A stretch of 64,000 bases of DNA, from NCBI GenBank assembly GCA_045599645.1, contig JAZRWI010000004.1, positions 62,001-126,000 on the forward strand, in the 5' to 3' direction. Source of the DNA: RUG334 sp045599645 (GTDB lineage Bacteria; Muiribacteriota; Ozemobacteria; Ozemobacterales; Ozemobacteraceae). The notes below the pieces were generated by a model. That model ran no database searches, was not told the origin of the DNA, and saw only the letters and a program-made list of their open reading frames with translations. The position numbers were made by a program, and so were the translations under genes. Positions 1 to 8,881 of the stretch are shown piece by piece. Within the stretch, counting starts at the first letter, position 1, and each line of letters opens with the position of its first letter.

Positions 1-693
1 AATCTGTAAAATACTTACGGCTTCTTCATCACCGATTATCATTTCTCGATAAACTTCGTCGCTTATAAGATAAATGTCATGTTTAACACATATTCTAGCT
101 ATTCTTTCCAATTCATCCCTGGTCATTATTTTACCGGAAGGATTATTAGGTGTGTTTATGAGAATAGCTTTTGTTTTTGGGGTTATATAGCTTTCAATTA
201 CTTCCTCACTTGGAACTGCAAAATCATTTTCGGCTTCGGTAGGAATTGCTTTTAAAACACCACCAGCAATTGCCAGAAACCCCTGATAAGGGGAAAAGAA
301 TGGTTCGAAGGTTATGACTTCATCCCCTGGATTACAAATTGTAAGGAAAATATTGCTTAAACAGTGAGAAGCCCCTGCACATATAAGAACATTTTCTGTA
401 TCTATGACAAAATGTCCTTCATCACGTCTGTCAAAATAGTTATTCAGGTATCTGGCATAGGTTTCTCGAAGATACTTTTCACCGTTATATGGAGAATAAT
501 TAATCTGTCTAGAGTCTGCCTTTCTTGCTACCCCTTCAACAAATTCAGGAATACAAGGTATATCCGGCTGACCGATATTAAGCTCATATACAGTTTTCCC
601 CTGAGCTAACAATTCTTTTGCAATAGCCATCATCTGTCGGATAGAGCTTGGCTTAAGAAGTTTTGAGCGTTCAGCAAACTTAGGTTCAAACAT
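1..693 (-). CDS. Class I/II PLP aminotransferase (3' end beyond window)
   Basis: Reads leftward from ATG 691-693, preceded by a GGAGG-type ribosome binding site at about 700-706; 231 codons are inside the window and the rest lies off the edge. The N-terminus shows the fold type I aminotransferase pattern: substrate-loop NIGQPDIP, the cofactor-site motif NTPNNPSGK and SDEVYREMI. The PLP lysine is off the edge. It is clearly a paralogue of the aminotransferase at 8882-10144: the two share GQP, PGDEV, EPFFS, NNPSGK and SDEVYREMI in the same order, with about half the residues identical by eye. The family (aspartate/aromatic/alanine type) transfers an amino group between an amino acid and a 2-oxo acid in the cytoplasm. 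Substrate not determinable here. Confidence 0.9.
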   Translation of the reverse strand, partial: MFEPKFAERSKLLKPSSIRQMMAIAKELLAQGKTVYELNIGQPDIPCIPEFVEGVARKADSRQINYSPYNGEKYLRETYARYLNNYFDRRDEGHFVIDTENVLICAGASHCLSNIFLTICNPGDEVITFEPFFSPYQGFLAIAGGVLKAIPTEAENDFAVPSEEVIESYITPKTKAILINTPNNPSGKIMTRDELERIARICVKHDIYLISDEVYREMIIGDEEAVSILQI

Positions 694-824
694 ATTAATA
701 CCTCCAATTTTCCGTGAGTATTTTAAGACAAAAGGAAAAAAGTGGCAAGGAATAAATCAGCTTGAAAAATTATTCATCTCAAATAGATTTTAGGTGATTT
801 ATTTTTATTATTATGGTGATTGGT

Positions 825-2477
825 ATGAAAAAATATAAGCTATTGAGCTCAACAGTGAGTCCAATATTTTCCTTCTTATTTTTAATAGGTCTAGTCATAT
901 TGGCAGGCACGATATTAAAAGCAGAGGAAGATCCGGAAGTAACAAATTATTTCAAAACCGGGCCTACCGTTCAGAAGCTTAGCAACTCAAGCATTGATGT
1001 CTCTTGGAATCAATTTCCTAATGCTAATGCATCAACACACTATCAGATTATGCTAAACCATACATATTATGGTCATTCAACTACAGGACTCAAACAAATA
1101 TGTAAAGGATTGCTCCCAAGTTCAAATACAAATGTATCCGTTGTAACATTTCATAATGGTGAATTCTGTGGTTTATCATCAGCAACTCCAATTATAATGC
1201 CACCCGCTGTTCCAACCGGAATTATGGTAACGAATGTAGCTACTACTTCATTTGAAATTTTGTGGGATAGCGTTGAAGCCGCAACTTCTTACAAAGTATA
1301 TGATTCAGACAAATTACTTGCACAAAAAAACGAGTCAGGAACCAATAACAGATTAACAATTTCGAATCTTGAAGAAGGTTCTTTTCTGAATATAGCTATG
1401 ACTTCAATAGGAAAAGGCGGAGAATCCCAAAAATCTGAAATCATACCAGTTCAGTTATTACCTATAGCTTCTATAACTATGGTCATACCAAACTCATCCA
1501 TTACATCAACTTCATTTAAGGTAAAATGGACAAAACAACAATCTGCTAAGGGATACAAAATCCTGGTTAATGATGAGATTGTAGGTTCAACAGATGCAAA
1601 TACATATGAATATGAAGTTAAAGGCTTAGACGCAGGAACTACCGTAAGCGTCAAAATAGCAATAGCTAATGATGCCGGTATTTCAGCAACAGCCGATAGT
1701 ATCATTGTTCAACTTAAACCAGATGCACCAATACTAACAGCAACCGATATAAGCTCTTATTCTTGCACTTTAACCTGGTCCGTAGCTAATGGAGCTAACA
1801 ATTACAAAATCTTTGTAAACGGTGATAACGCTATATATAATGTACCTTCCACAATAACAAACGTTACCCTTACAGAAGGAGTGAACGAAGGCACAACTTA
1901 TAAATACAAAGTCAGAGCTGTAAATGATATTGGAGAATCAGAAGATTCAAATATTGTCGAAGTAACTTATAAAGCAGGGGCTACCTCTACAGAAACTGAC
2001 CCTGCTAGCGCAAGCGCCCCATTACTTTATCAACGGGGAATCTCGTCCAGTATAAGTATTCCAACCCCTAAGATAAAAGGAAGTTTAATAGGGAAAAACA
2101 TTGTTGTGGTATATTTCCCTGAAAAATTAAAAGGCGCAGAGCTAGCTCTTGAAGTAGAATACTTAGAAATGCTGGCGGCCACACCTGAGCTTTCAGAAGT
2201 TAAATTCTTTGGTATCTTTGTAAACAATTCCATAAAAACATTAAAGAATATACCGAATCTTAAATGGAAAAAAGCCAGTGAAAAGGATAAAATCATAATT
2301 CCAGGGAAATTACCAGTTGTCAGGTTTTATTCAATAGAAGGCGCTCTTAGAGACCAAATCAGAATTTCAATTCCTATAATGACCACAACTGATATTTACA
2401 AGGCATTACCTGAAGCGGCTGAAGAAAAAGGCGACTTCATTGATTTATATCACGAATATACCTACCCTTCTAAGTAA
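825..2477 (+). CDS. Secreted fibronectin type III repeat protein
   Basis: 550 residues from ATG 825. An in-frame ATG at 813 would add four residues, but its nearest purine-rich site is about 15 bases away, whereas 825 has GGTG at 815-818 and gives a normal MKKYKLL signal peptide. After the signal peptide (hydrophobic core about residues 11-30) come roughly four beta-sandwich units of about 90 residues with Fn3-like spacing (SSIDVSWNQF, TSFEILWDSV, TSFKVKWTKQ, SCTLTWSVAN, each followed by a Y-K-I/V strand). The last about 150 residues form a separate C-terminal domain I do not recognise. Fn3 arrays usually act as spacers or adhesion modules on exported proteins. No sorting motif or C-terminal membrane segment is visible. 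Its partner is unknown. Confidence 0.8.
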   Translation: MKKYKLLSSTVSPIFSFLFLIGLVILAGTILKAEEDPEVTNYFKTGPTVQKLSNSSIDVSWNQFPNANASTHYQIMLNHTYYGHSTTGLKQICKGLLPSSNTNVSVVTFHNGEFCGLSSATPIIMPPAVPTGIMVTNVATTSFEILWDSVEAATSYKVYDSDKLLAQKNESGTNNRLTISNLEEGSFLNIAMTSIGKGGESQKSEIIPVQLLPIASITMVIPNSSITSTSFKVKWTKQQSAKGYKILVNDEIVGSTDANTYEYEVKGLDAGTTVSVKIAIANDAGISATADSIIVQLKPDAPILTATDISSYSCTLTWSVANGANNYKIFVNGDNAIYNVPSTITNVTLTEGVNEGTTYKYKVRAVNDIGESEDSNIVEVTYKAGATSTETDPASASAPLLYQRGISSSISIPTPKIKGSLIGKNIVVVYFPEKLKGAELALEVEYLEMLAATPELSEVKFFGIFVNNSIKTLKNIPNLKWKKASEKDKIIIPGKLPVVRFYSIEGALRDQIRISIPIMTTTDIYKALPEAAEEKGDFIDLYHEYTYPSK

Positions 2478-2535
2478 ATGAATCATACATATACAATGAG
2501 CTTTGTTCAAAATTAACAAATAAAACTTGAAAAAG

Positions 2536-2564
2536 TTGATAGTATTATGTATCTTGCTTATACA
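2536..2564 (+). promoter_or_regulatory. Sigma70-type promoter for the small Cys-rich gene
   Basis: TTGATA (2536-2541), 17-base spacer, TATACA (2559-2564). Transcription would begin near 2571, after which AAAGGAG (2581-2587) and ATG 2595 follow. This argues against the in-frame upstream ATG at 2571. Confidence 0.45.
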
Positions 2565-2594
2565 AATTGAATGATAAGACAAAGGAGTCTTAAT

Positions 2595-2795
2595 ATGGTT
2601 AATCCTGCAATGCTTACCGACGAACAGGTCGTTGAACTTAGAAGTGAAAAAATTGAATTGAATCGTAAATCACGCCGTATGACTGGTATGGTTTGCGCTT
2701 GTGCTGGCAAAGGCCAGGGTCTTCTTGAATGCAGAACTATCGAAGGCACTTGCCCAGACTACGCAATTTGCCACGGAACTGCAGCAAAGAAATAA
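2595..2795 (+). CDS. Small Cys-containing hypothetical protein
   Basis: 66 residues. The start at 2595 is fixed by AAAGGAG 8 bases upstream; an upstream ATG at 2571 sits at the predicted transcription start and lacks a ribosome binding site. The N-terminal third is charged and probably helical. The second half holds five cysteines in CACAGKGQGLLEC and CPDYAIC, which could bind a metal or form disulfides. There is no signal peptide, so a cytoplasmic metal site is more likely. The gene stands alone between its own promoter and a strong terminator, which suggests a monocistronic and possibly abundant transcript. I do not recognise a family. Confidence 0.7.
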   Translation: MVNPAMLTDEQVVELRSEKIELNRKSRRMTGMVCACAGKGQGLLECRTIEGTCPDYAICHGTAAKK

Positions 2796-2808
2796 TCATA
2801 GAATAGAA

Positions 2809-2836
2809 AAGCCCATCAATAAGATGGGCTTTTTTT
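2809..2836. terminator. Bidirectional rho-independent terminator
   Basis: AAGCCCATC, loop AATAA, then GATGGGCTT with a T run. It serves the small Cys-rich gene on the plus strand and the truC-like gene (stop at 2835) on the minus strand. Confidence 0.85.
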
Positions 2837-3566
2837 ATGCGTAATTTATACCAATTTTTCTTAAAAAATCAGAAAAATCATCTGGTATCTTTGCAGTCAG
2901 AACTATAATTTTGTTTGTAATCGGATGATTTATGTGCAATGTATTAGCATGAAGCATCAAACGATTTAATCCGAATCTCTCAATAAGCATTTTGTTATGA
3001 AAGCCATCTCCATGCTGATGATCACCAATCATATGATGAAAAATATGCTTCATATGGCGTCTTATTTGCCTACTTCTCCCAGTATGTGGAATGACCTTTA
3101 TTAATGTATATCTTGAAGTAGGATGAGGTCTGACAGGTATTTGCAGTTCTGTCGTAGCTATTTTCCAGTATTCAGTAATAGCTTCCTTTGCAGGGTTATC
3201 TTTACTCTTTTCTTTATCAGTCATTTTATCCCACAAATCTTTTAAAGGATAATCAATAACCTCATGTTCTTGAGTAAAGCCTCTTACCAAAGCTATATAT
3301 GTCTTTGTAGTTTCTCTTTTAGCAAACTCATCAGCAAGAAGCTTTGCAATATCTGAATTAAGTGCAAACAACAGAACACCTGATGTAGGTCTGTCTAGTC
3401 TGTGAATCGGATAAACCCACTGCCCTATTAAATCCCTAAGGGCATGCATAGCGTTTTCATCTGCATCTTTATCAATCCAGCTAGGATGAGTAAGCATCCC
3501 AGCCGGTTTGTTTATAGCCACAATATAATCGTCGCGATAAATTATATCTTCAGAGGTCAGTGGCAT
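2835..3566 (-). CDS. truC: TruC-like tRNA pseudouridine synthase (RluA family)
   Basis: 243 residues, the usual length for TruC. The RluA-family catalytic motif HRLDRPTSGVLLFAL places the catalytic Asp at about residue 58. No S4 domain precedes it, as in TruC. TruC converts U65 of some tRNAs to pseudouridine by base detachment and reattachment. The start ATG (3564-3566) overlaps the stop of the upstream metallo-hydrolase gene by one base (TAATG), so the two are translationally coupled. Other RluA-family members that modify rRNA are the main alternative; the HRLDRPTSG form and lack of S4 favour TruC. Confidence 0.82.
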   Translation of the reverse strand: MPLTSEDIIYRDDYIVAINKPAGMLTHPSWIDKDADENAMHALRDLIGQWVYPIHRLDRPTSGVLLFALNSDIAKLLADEFAKRETTKTYIALVRGFTQEHEVIDYPLKDLWDKMTDKEKSKDNPAKEAITEYWKIATTELQIPVRPHPTSRYTLIKVIPHTGRSRQIRRHMKHIFHHMIGDHQHGDGFHNKMLIERFGLNRLMLHANTLHINHPITNKIIVLTAKIPDDFSDFLRKIGINYA

Positions 3567-5176
3567 TAGAGGAGATTCAACAGATTCTGAAGCTTAGCGC
3601 AGCGTTCAGATTCATCCTTGCAGTTTTCCATGAGCTCATTAATCTTAATAAGAAGTTCTGCTTTAAGGTTGTGTGAGTCTCTGACAAGAGAAGCATAAGC
3701 AGGTGCTGTTGAACGAACAAGAACGTATTTAACATCATCCTTTTTCTTTTTGAGTTCAACATCCCCAACCTTAACAAAGCTAAGAAGATCATATTCTTCG
3801 CCCATTTTTGGAGTAATTGCCTTGAACTCACGGTTTTTCTTAAGCTTAGAAGCTAATGCTGTAGAAGACTCTGGTTCTCCATGAGTTACAAAAGTACATC
3901 GTGGTGCTTCTTCAATAGCATCAAGCCATTTTAGTAAGCCATTCTGATCGGCATGACCGCTATAACCGTATATAGATTCAATCTTAGCTCCAACATTAAT
4001 TTCTTCGCCAAATATGCGAACCTTTTTGGCACCATCGCTTATTAAGCGCCCAAGTGTACCTTCTGCCTGGTAACCAACAAAAATTACAGTATTTTTCGAA
4101 TCCCAAAGGTTGTGCTTCAAATGATGTTTAATACGGCCAGCATCACACATACCGCTTGCAGACATAATGACAATATTGTCCTTTTCATTAAGCATCTTTG
4201 ATTCATCAGCACTATTTGTAAAATGAAAATCTGGATGATCAAAAAGACCGCCCATCTGTTTCATTACTTGAGTTGCATCCTCATCGTAGCAATTTGGATA
4301 CTTCAGGAAAACCTGAGTGATTTCCTTAGCTAATGGGGAATCAACATAAATAGGTATTCTGGATATTTTATTTTTCTTCTTCAGAATAAGAATGTCATGA
4401 AGCAAATCCTGGGTTCTTTCAAGTGAAAATGCCGGAATAATGATTTTTCCGCCCCTCTTTTCGGCTGCAGAAAAAACTTCAGCTATTTTATTCAAGCGCT
4501 GTTCTTTTGTAACAACATCTCTGTTTCTATCACCATAAGTAGATTCAACAACCAGGAAATCCATATTTTTAATTCGGTCCGGGTCGTTAATAATTGGATG
4601 ATCATCTTCGCCAAGGTCACCAGAGAAAACCAATTTACGTTTCTCACCGTTTTCAGTGATGTTTATTTCAATGAAAGAAGAACCTAATACGTGACCAGCA
4701 TTATGGAAGGTTACGTCAATGTTCTTTGCCGGTGCGAAAGCTCTATAGCGTTCGATACCTCTGAGTAAACCTATAGCATTATCAGCGTCTACTTCATCAT
4801 AAATCGGTGTAACAGGAGGTAAACCTTTTCTTTCATTACGCTTATTCAATTGAAATACTTCAACTTCCTGAATTCTAGCTGAATCAGGAAGTAAATACTT
4901 CAAAAGGTCTACTGTTGGCAATGTTGCGTATATCATTCCATGGAAGCCTTTTTTAACAAGCTTTGGAAGCAAACCGGTATGGTCGATATGTGCATGTGTA
5001 ATAAGAACGAAATCTATTTCTTCTGGATTAAAGGCAAATTCCTTATAGTTGTTTTCCTTTAAAGTTTTATTACCCTGAAACATACCGCAGTCAACAAGAA
5101 ATTTAGAACCTGCTGCTTCAATTAAATAGCAAGAACCCGTAACACACCCGGCTGCACCATGAAATGATATTTTCAT
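3566..5176 (-). CDS. Beta-CASP metallo-beta-lactamase-fold RNase-like hydrolase
   Basis: 536 residues. The metallo-beta-lactamase motif THAHIDH supplies zinc ligands at residues 61-66; further conserved elements are the HxxGS near residue 160 (NAGHVLGSS), FSGDLGE, a beta-CASP insert, and C-terminal YSGHADQ and VTHGE. This is the bacterial CPSF73/YSH1-like class, usually annotated as an RNA-processing exo- or endonuclease. It sits 10 bases downstream of a secreted-protein gene and is coupled to truC, so pairing with an RNA-modification gene fits an RNA role. The last about 80 residues are a lysine-rich extension not typical of the core family and could add RNA contacts. Substrate is inferred only. 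Confidence 0.88.
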   Translation of the reverse strand: MKISFHGAAGCVTGSCYLIEAAGSKFLVDCGMFQGNKTLKENNYKEFAFNPEEIDFVLITHAHIDHTGLLPKLVKKGFHGMIYATLPTVDLLKYLLPDSARIQEVEVFQLNKRNERKGLPPVTPIYDEVDADNAIGLLRGIERYRAFAPAKNIDVTFHNAGHVLGSSFIEINITENGEKRKLVFSGDLGEDDHPIINDPDRIKNMDFLVVESTYGDRNRDVVTKEQRLNKIAEVFSAAEKRGGKIIIPAFSLERTQDLLHDILILKKKNKISRIPIYVDSPLAKEITQVFLKYPNCYDEDATQVMKQMGGLFDHPDFHFTNSADESKMLNEKDNIVIMSASGMCDAGRIKHHLKHNLWDSKNTVIFVGYQAEGTLGRLISDGAKKVRIFGEEINVGAKIESIYGYSGHADQNGLLKWLDAIEEAPRCTFVTHGEPESSTALASKLKKNREFKAITPKMGEEYDLLSFVKVGDVELKKKKDDVKYVLVRSTAPAYASLVRDSHNLKAELLIKINELMENCKDESERCAKLQNLLNLL

Positions 5177-5186
5177 TTATTACCCC

Positions 5187-5672
5187 TTATTTACCAGCCT
5201 TATATGTAATCATAGAAACAACGCCAACACCATAAACACGGTCAATCTTTAAAGGATTAATTGAAGTTGAAGGAACCAGACCCTGAATTTCAAATTTTTC
5301 GCCTTTATCTAATGTTGAATTAATTGCATAAACCATTTTAACCTGGTCAACCTTTTCCTTAGGACCGGTAATCTGGCAGGCGCCAGCATCCAAACCTTCA
5401 CCAACGGTGAGAATCGGTACAACCTTAGTTGCTTCTACGTTAGGAACGCTTTTATCCTGCAAAGCCTTATTAGCAGCATCATTTAACTGACTGCCAAACT
5501 GATTGATCAGATAAACAATACCAGCAGCCTTAGCAACAGATTTCAAGTCTTCTTTTATGTTTTTAAGGTTCAAATTCTTTAAATTAAAAGCGCCACCTTC
5601 TACTGTTTGTAGAATGGATGTAAACATAAAGAAAACTACCAGTACACAAAGAAATTTTTCACGTTTTGTCAT
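5187..5672 (-). CDS. Secreted hypothetical protein
   Basis: 161 residues with a clear N-terminal signal peptide (FLCVLVVFFMFTS core, cleavage near residue 25-27). The mature part begins with an amphipathic Lys/Leu/Asn helix (LKNLNLKNIKEDLK) and continues into a beta-rich region. ATG follows AAGGAA at a normal distance. It is the first gene of a probable operon with the metallo-hydrolase and truC, driven by the promoter at 5714-5743. I do not recognise a family. There is no lipobox, so it is probably periplasmic or released. Confidence 0.7.
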   Translation of the reverse strand: MTKREKFLCVLVVFFMFTSILQTVEGGAFNLKNLNLKNIKEDLKSVAKAAGIVYLINQFGSQLNDAANKALQDKSVPNVEATKVVPILTVGEGLDAGACQITGPKEKVDQVKMVYAINSTLDKGEKFEIQGLVPSTSINPLKIDRVYGVGVVSMITYKAGK

Positions 5673-5713
5673 ATTGTTTGTTCCTTATTAAATAAATTTG
5701 TTTTGATACTTTG

Positions 5714-5743
5714 ATATTAAAACTGAATTAATATTATTGTCAA
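5714..5743 (-). promoter_or_regulatory. Sigma70-type promoter upstream of the 5672 operon
   Basis: Minus strand: TTGACA (5738-5743), 18-base spacer, TAATAT (5714-5719). The -35 is consensus; the -10 is 4/6. Confidence 0.45.
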
Positions 5744-5760
5744 TAGAGGTAATTAATACA

Positions 5761-5790
5761 AAAAAAGCCCCGCAATAGCGGGGCTTTTTT
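5761..5790. terminator. Bidirectional rho-independent terminator
   Basis: AAAAAAGCCCCGC, short ATA loop, GCGGGGCTTTTTT. It lies directly after the phospholipase-D-like gene (stop 5797) on the minus strand. Confidence 0.9.
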
Positions 5791-5796
5791 TATCAT

Positions 5797-8097
5797 TTAG
5801 AACAAGCTGTCTAAGAAATGAGTGTAAGATAAAACTTTAGTTAATATCTTACTCTTAGCGCCTTCAATGTCATCAGGAGCAACTTCTTCCTGAGTATCAG
5901 TTCCAAGCTTATATTCGAAGCCTGTTTCAATGTCCTGCATCTGATATTCACGAAGTTCAGCGCAGAAACCATCATTCTTTATTGCACAAGCAACTTCAGA
6001 ATTTACCTTTTCACTCAAAGAGTCAAAATTATAGCTACCGATAACAGCAACCTTACCATCGAACTGGAAGGTCTTACCATGAAGCTGACCATCAGCATTT
6101 CTTGCAAAGAATCTCATAGTAGGCATTTCTGTAAGCATCTGCTTCCAATCACGAAGAACTATTGCTTCAGTTGGAGCGCTGTCTGAAGAACGTTCACTAT
6201 TGCTATGAACATAAATCGGAACACCACGCTTAGATGCTCTCTTAAGTGCTGCTTCTGCTCTATCAGTCATAGCGAAGTATGGGTTCTGGATAATGATTTC
6301 AGTTCTTGAACCGTCGATATACTTAACTATGTTTTCGGTAATGTCTTTTCTATCTCCAGTCAAAGAGTTGTTATCAAGAATATGTGCTTCACATCTGTGG
6401 CTATTATCCATAAGGTTAAAGCTCTTAAAGAGGTTCATATGAACATAATTTTCAAGTTCCTTATTAACCTTTTTAACAGTTGAAGAAGCCTTCTTGTATT
6501 CACCTTCAGCTTTAAGGAATTCACCTTCAAGCAGATATTTTTCCATACAAGCATGTGCAGCAAGAAGCTTGTTGCTATAGCCTTCAGTGAAAAGACCTAC
6601 GAAGGAATTGTCAGTATCATAGCTCTTCATACTTGTGAATTCTTCATCAAAAGCATTCTTAAGCTGAGAGCAGATTCTTTCACTGTCAATAACGATGTCA
6701 CAGTCACGCCATGCATCATCCATATCAATTTCGTTAACAAGATATTCATTGGCAATATTTCTACCACCCATGACGCACTTTTCACCGTCAACGATGATAA
6801 TCTTGTCGTGATTACTAGATTCTACCTTACGAACATCTGTGAAAATGTTGAGAACATTAGAAGTAATAGGATTATAAACTCTTACTTCAACATTAGCATT
6901 CTTGGCCAATTCAATCAAATAACCACGGGCAAGTATGCTAAGCTTGTTAGAACCACGAGTATCAACCATCAAACGAACCTTAACCCCGGACTTTGCTTTT
7001 TCAAGTAAGGTACCTAATAAGCTAAGACCAAAAGCATCATTCTGAATAATGAAATATTGAACATCAATGGTAGACTGAGCATTATTCAATACATACCAGC
7101 GAGAATACCATGCTTCATAGTTATCATATACTAATCTGATATCAGCACAATCTTCTTTATCTTCAATGCCGGCCTGCCATTCATCAAAAACGGCATTTAC
7201 GCTATGGATGAAATTAGACTGTATAGCTTCATATTCAACCATATAGTCTTCGAAATCACCTTCATTATGGGTAAACTGAACATTGTAATATACAGATTTA
7301 ACGCCTCTTACAATCTTAACTGGGAAAGCAAGCCAGCTAGCATTTTTAAAGCTTTCCTTAGTATTGTTCAATTCATCGTTCTGTCTGGCAAGATCATAAG
7401 TCCAGGCTTTCTTCTTAGCCTTTGCATCTTTATAAGACTTATTCAACTTAACAAGTTTTACAAAACGATCAGCTTTTGTATTTTCGAGGTCTTCAAGATA
7501 CTGATTAGCTTTCTGTTCATCTAAAGAAAGTCTATCAAGAGCTGTTGCAAGTTCATATTTCATGAAATTAGAAATGTCAGCATCATTTACAGTGGCCATT
7601 TTATTTTCTATTTCGGAAATAAGTTTCTGAGCTTTTGTTTTATCTTGAGTTTCGCGAAGTTCATCAATCTTACTCTGTGTAAGAGAATCAAGCTTGTCAT
7701 ACAAATCTTGAGTTTCACGCTGAATATCACTTAATAATGGAAGCTTCGAACTGCCAGGAACCTTTGATGGAATTCCAACAGAATTGAGCTGTTCAACATC
7801 ACTGCTCTTATTAACAGTAACATTATTATTGTTAACGTTTACTGGTGCAGCAGTGGTAACAGTCTTTTTGTCTGTATTCAGAGTGTTTACATATTCATTT
7901 CTAGCAGCATTATATGCTTTAAGAGCTGCCTGAACTTCTGAATTAGATTTGTTTTCAGCCAGAGCATTCTGGTATGCCTGATATGAACTCAGGTATTTGT
8001 CATATGCTTCCTGTGAATCGTTACAGAAAGCAGGCTGATTTGTCATAAACAAAAAAGCCATCATGGCACTTATTTTTAATAACTTATTTATTCTCAT
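5797..8097 (-). CDS. Secreted phospholipase D-like (cardiolipin synthase-type) protein
   Basis: 766 residues from ATG 8095-8097, which follows AAGGTGG and begins a good signal peptide (MRINKLLKISAMM...). A longer frame opens at 8193, but a near-consensus promoter at 8126-8154 would start transcription inside it, so the shorter start is right. Residues about 30-330 are charged and largely coiled-coil. Two PLD HxKx4D motifs follow: HDKIIIVD near residue 430 and HGKTFQFD near residue 672, each followed by the expected G-x-R-N or G-S-x-N-F. The HKD pair forms one active site for phosphatidyl transfer or hydrolysis. An exported form with a long coiled-coil leader is unusual. It may act on envelope or foreign lipids; the substrate is unknown. 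Confidence 0.85.
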   Translation of the reverse strand: MRINKLLKISAMMAFLFMTNQPAFCNDSQEAYDKYLSSYQAYQNALAENKSNSEVQAALKAYNAARNEYVNTLNTDKKTVTTAAPVNVNNNNVTVNKSSDVEQLNSVGIPSKVPGSSKLPLLSDIQRETQDLYDKLDSLTQSKIDELRETQDKTKAQKLISEIENKMATVNDADISNFMKYELATALDRLSLDEQKANQYLEDLENTKADRFVKLVKLNKSYKDAKAKKKAWTYDLARQNDELNNTKESFKNASWLAFPVKIVRGVKSVYYNVQFTHNEGDFEDYMVEYEAIQSNFIHSVNAVFDEWQAGIEDKEDCADIRLVYDNYEAWYSRWYVLNNAQSTIDVQYFIIQNDAFGLSLLGTLLEKAKSGVKVRLMVDTRGSNKLSILARGYLIELAKNANVEVRVYNPITSNVLNIFTDVRKVESSNHDKIIIVDGEKCVMGGRNIANEYLVNEIDMDDAWRDCDIVIDSERICSQLKNAFDEEFTSMKSYDTDNSFVGLFTEGYSNKLLAAHACMEKYLLEGEFLKAEGEYKKASSTVKKVNKELENYVHMNLFKSFNLMDNSHRCEAHILDNNSLTGDRKDITENIVKYIDGSRTEIIIQNPYFAMTDRAEAALKRASKRGVPIYVHSNSERSSDSAPTEAIVLRDWKQMLTEMPTMRFFARNADGQLHGKTFQFDGKVAVIGSYNFDSLSEKVNSEVACAIKNDGFCAELREYQMQDIETGFEYKLGTDTQEEVAPDDIEGAKSKILTKVLSYTHFLDSLF

Positions 8098-8125
8098 ATT
8101 GCCACCTTCTAAATGATGTACAATT

Positions 8126-8154
8126 ATTATAAGAATTTTTCTTCCAAACGTCAA
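8126..8154 (-). promoter_or_regulatory. Near-consensus sigma70 promoter of the PLD-like gene
   Basis: Minus strand: TTGACG (8149-8154), 17-base spacer, TATAAT (8126-8131). It fixes the translation start of the PLD-like gene at 8097. Confidence 0.7.
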
Positions 8155-8210
8155 ATTTATGATAAAATAAATGTACGACAGTTTGGTGAACAAACTTCAC
8201 CCAAAAAGAA

Positions 8211-8237
8211 GGCCCCGGATTAATTCCAGGGCTTTTC
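8211..8237 (-). terminator. Terminator of the histone-H1-like-tail gene
   Basis: Minus strand: GCCCTGG, AATTAAT loop, CCGGGGC (one G-T pair), followed by CTTCTTTTT. It lies just after the stop at 8243. Confidence 0.7.
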
Positions 8238-8242
8238 TTTTA

Positions 8243-8827
8243 TTAATCTAACTTTTCAACTTTAATAGGAAGCTTTTTGTTTTTAACATAAGTAAAAAGC
8301 TTAGCTAATCTTAATTCATGAGAAGCAGTCATTGTGTTTCCCGCATCAGTGGTATAATCGGCCTTTATTACATTACCTTTTTTATCATGGTATTCGACCA
8401 TTGAAACTACTTTTCCACCGTCTGGAGCTTCAAAGGTTCTTGGTAGTCTGCATATTAAGCCGAAGCGACCTTCAGCAATTTCATAAGCATCTTCCTTCAA
8501 ATCCTTTGGAAGTTTATCAAGTTCACCAGCATAGAGAGGTATATAAGTGGCTACAGTTCCGAAATCGCCTTGATCTATCAAACCAGCAAATGGTCTTGAA
8601 AAAGATTTTAAACCCAAAGCTTGACAGATCTTTTTAATTTCTTCAGGTGTTACAAGCTTTACAGCTGGTTTTACAGCCTTAGAAGCAGTGGACTTCTTTG
8701 CTACTGTTTTCGTTACAGTAGTCTTCTTAGCAGTAGATTTTTTTGTTGTAGAAGTCTTCTTAACTGCTGGCTTTGCGACTGTGGCTTCGGTTTCAACAGG
8801 AGGATTATTTACTTTTATGATTTTCAT
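8243..8827 (-). CDS. Hypothetical protein with histone H1-like Lys/Ala/Thr tail
   Basis: 194 residues. Residues about 15-58 are a basic low-complexity tail of K-K-T/S/A and P-A-V-K repeats (KKTSTTKKSTAKK, then TVAKKSTASK), like bacterial histone H1/AlgP tails that bind nucleic acid. The rest is a compact domain starting LVTPEEIKKICQALG that I do not recognise. There is no signal peptide. The gene stands alone with its own terminator. A DNA- or RNA-associated architectural or regulatory role is possible from the tail only. Confidence 0.7.
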   Translation of the reverse strand: MKIIKVNNPPVETEATVAKPAVKKTSTTKKSTAKKTTVTKTVAKKSTASKAVKPAVKLVTPEEIKKICQALGLKSFSRPFAGLIDQGDFGTVATYIPLYAGELDKLPKDLKEDAYEIAEGRFGLICRLPRTFEAPDGGKVVSMVEYHDKKGNVIKADYTTDAGNTMTASHELRLAKLFTYVKNKKLPIKVEKLD

Positions 8828-8881
8828 AAAAATAGATTGTAGACGTTAGAAAGAAATTTTTCAATAGTAAAAAGAAAATTT

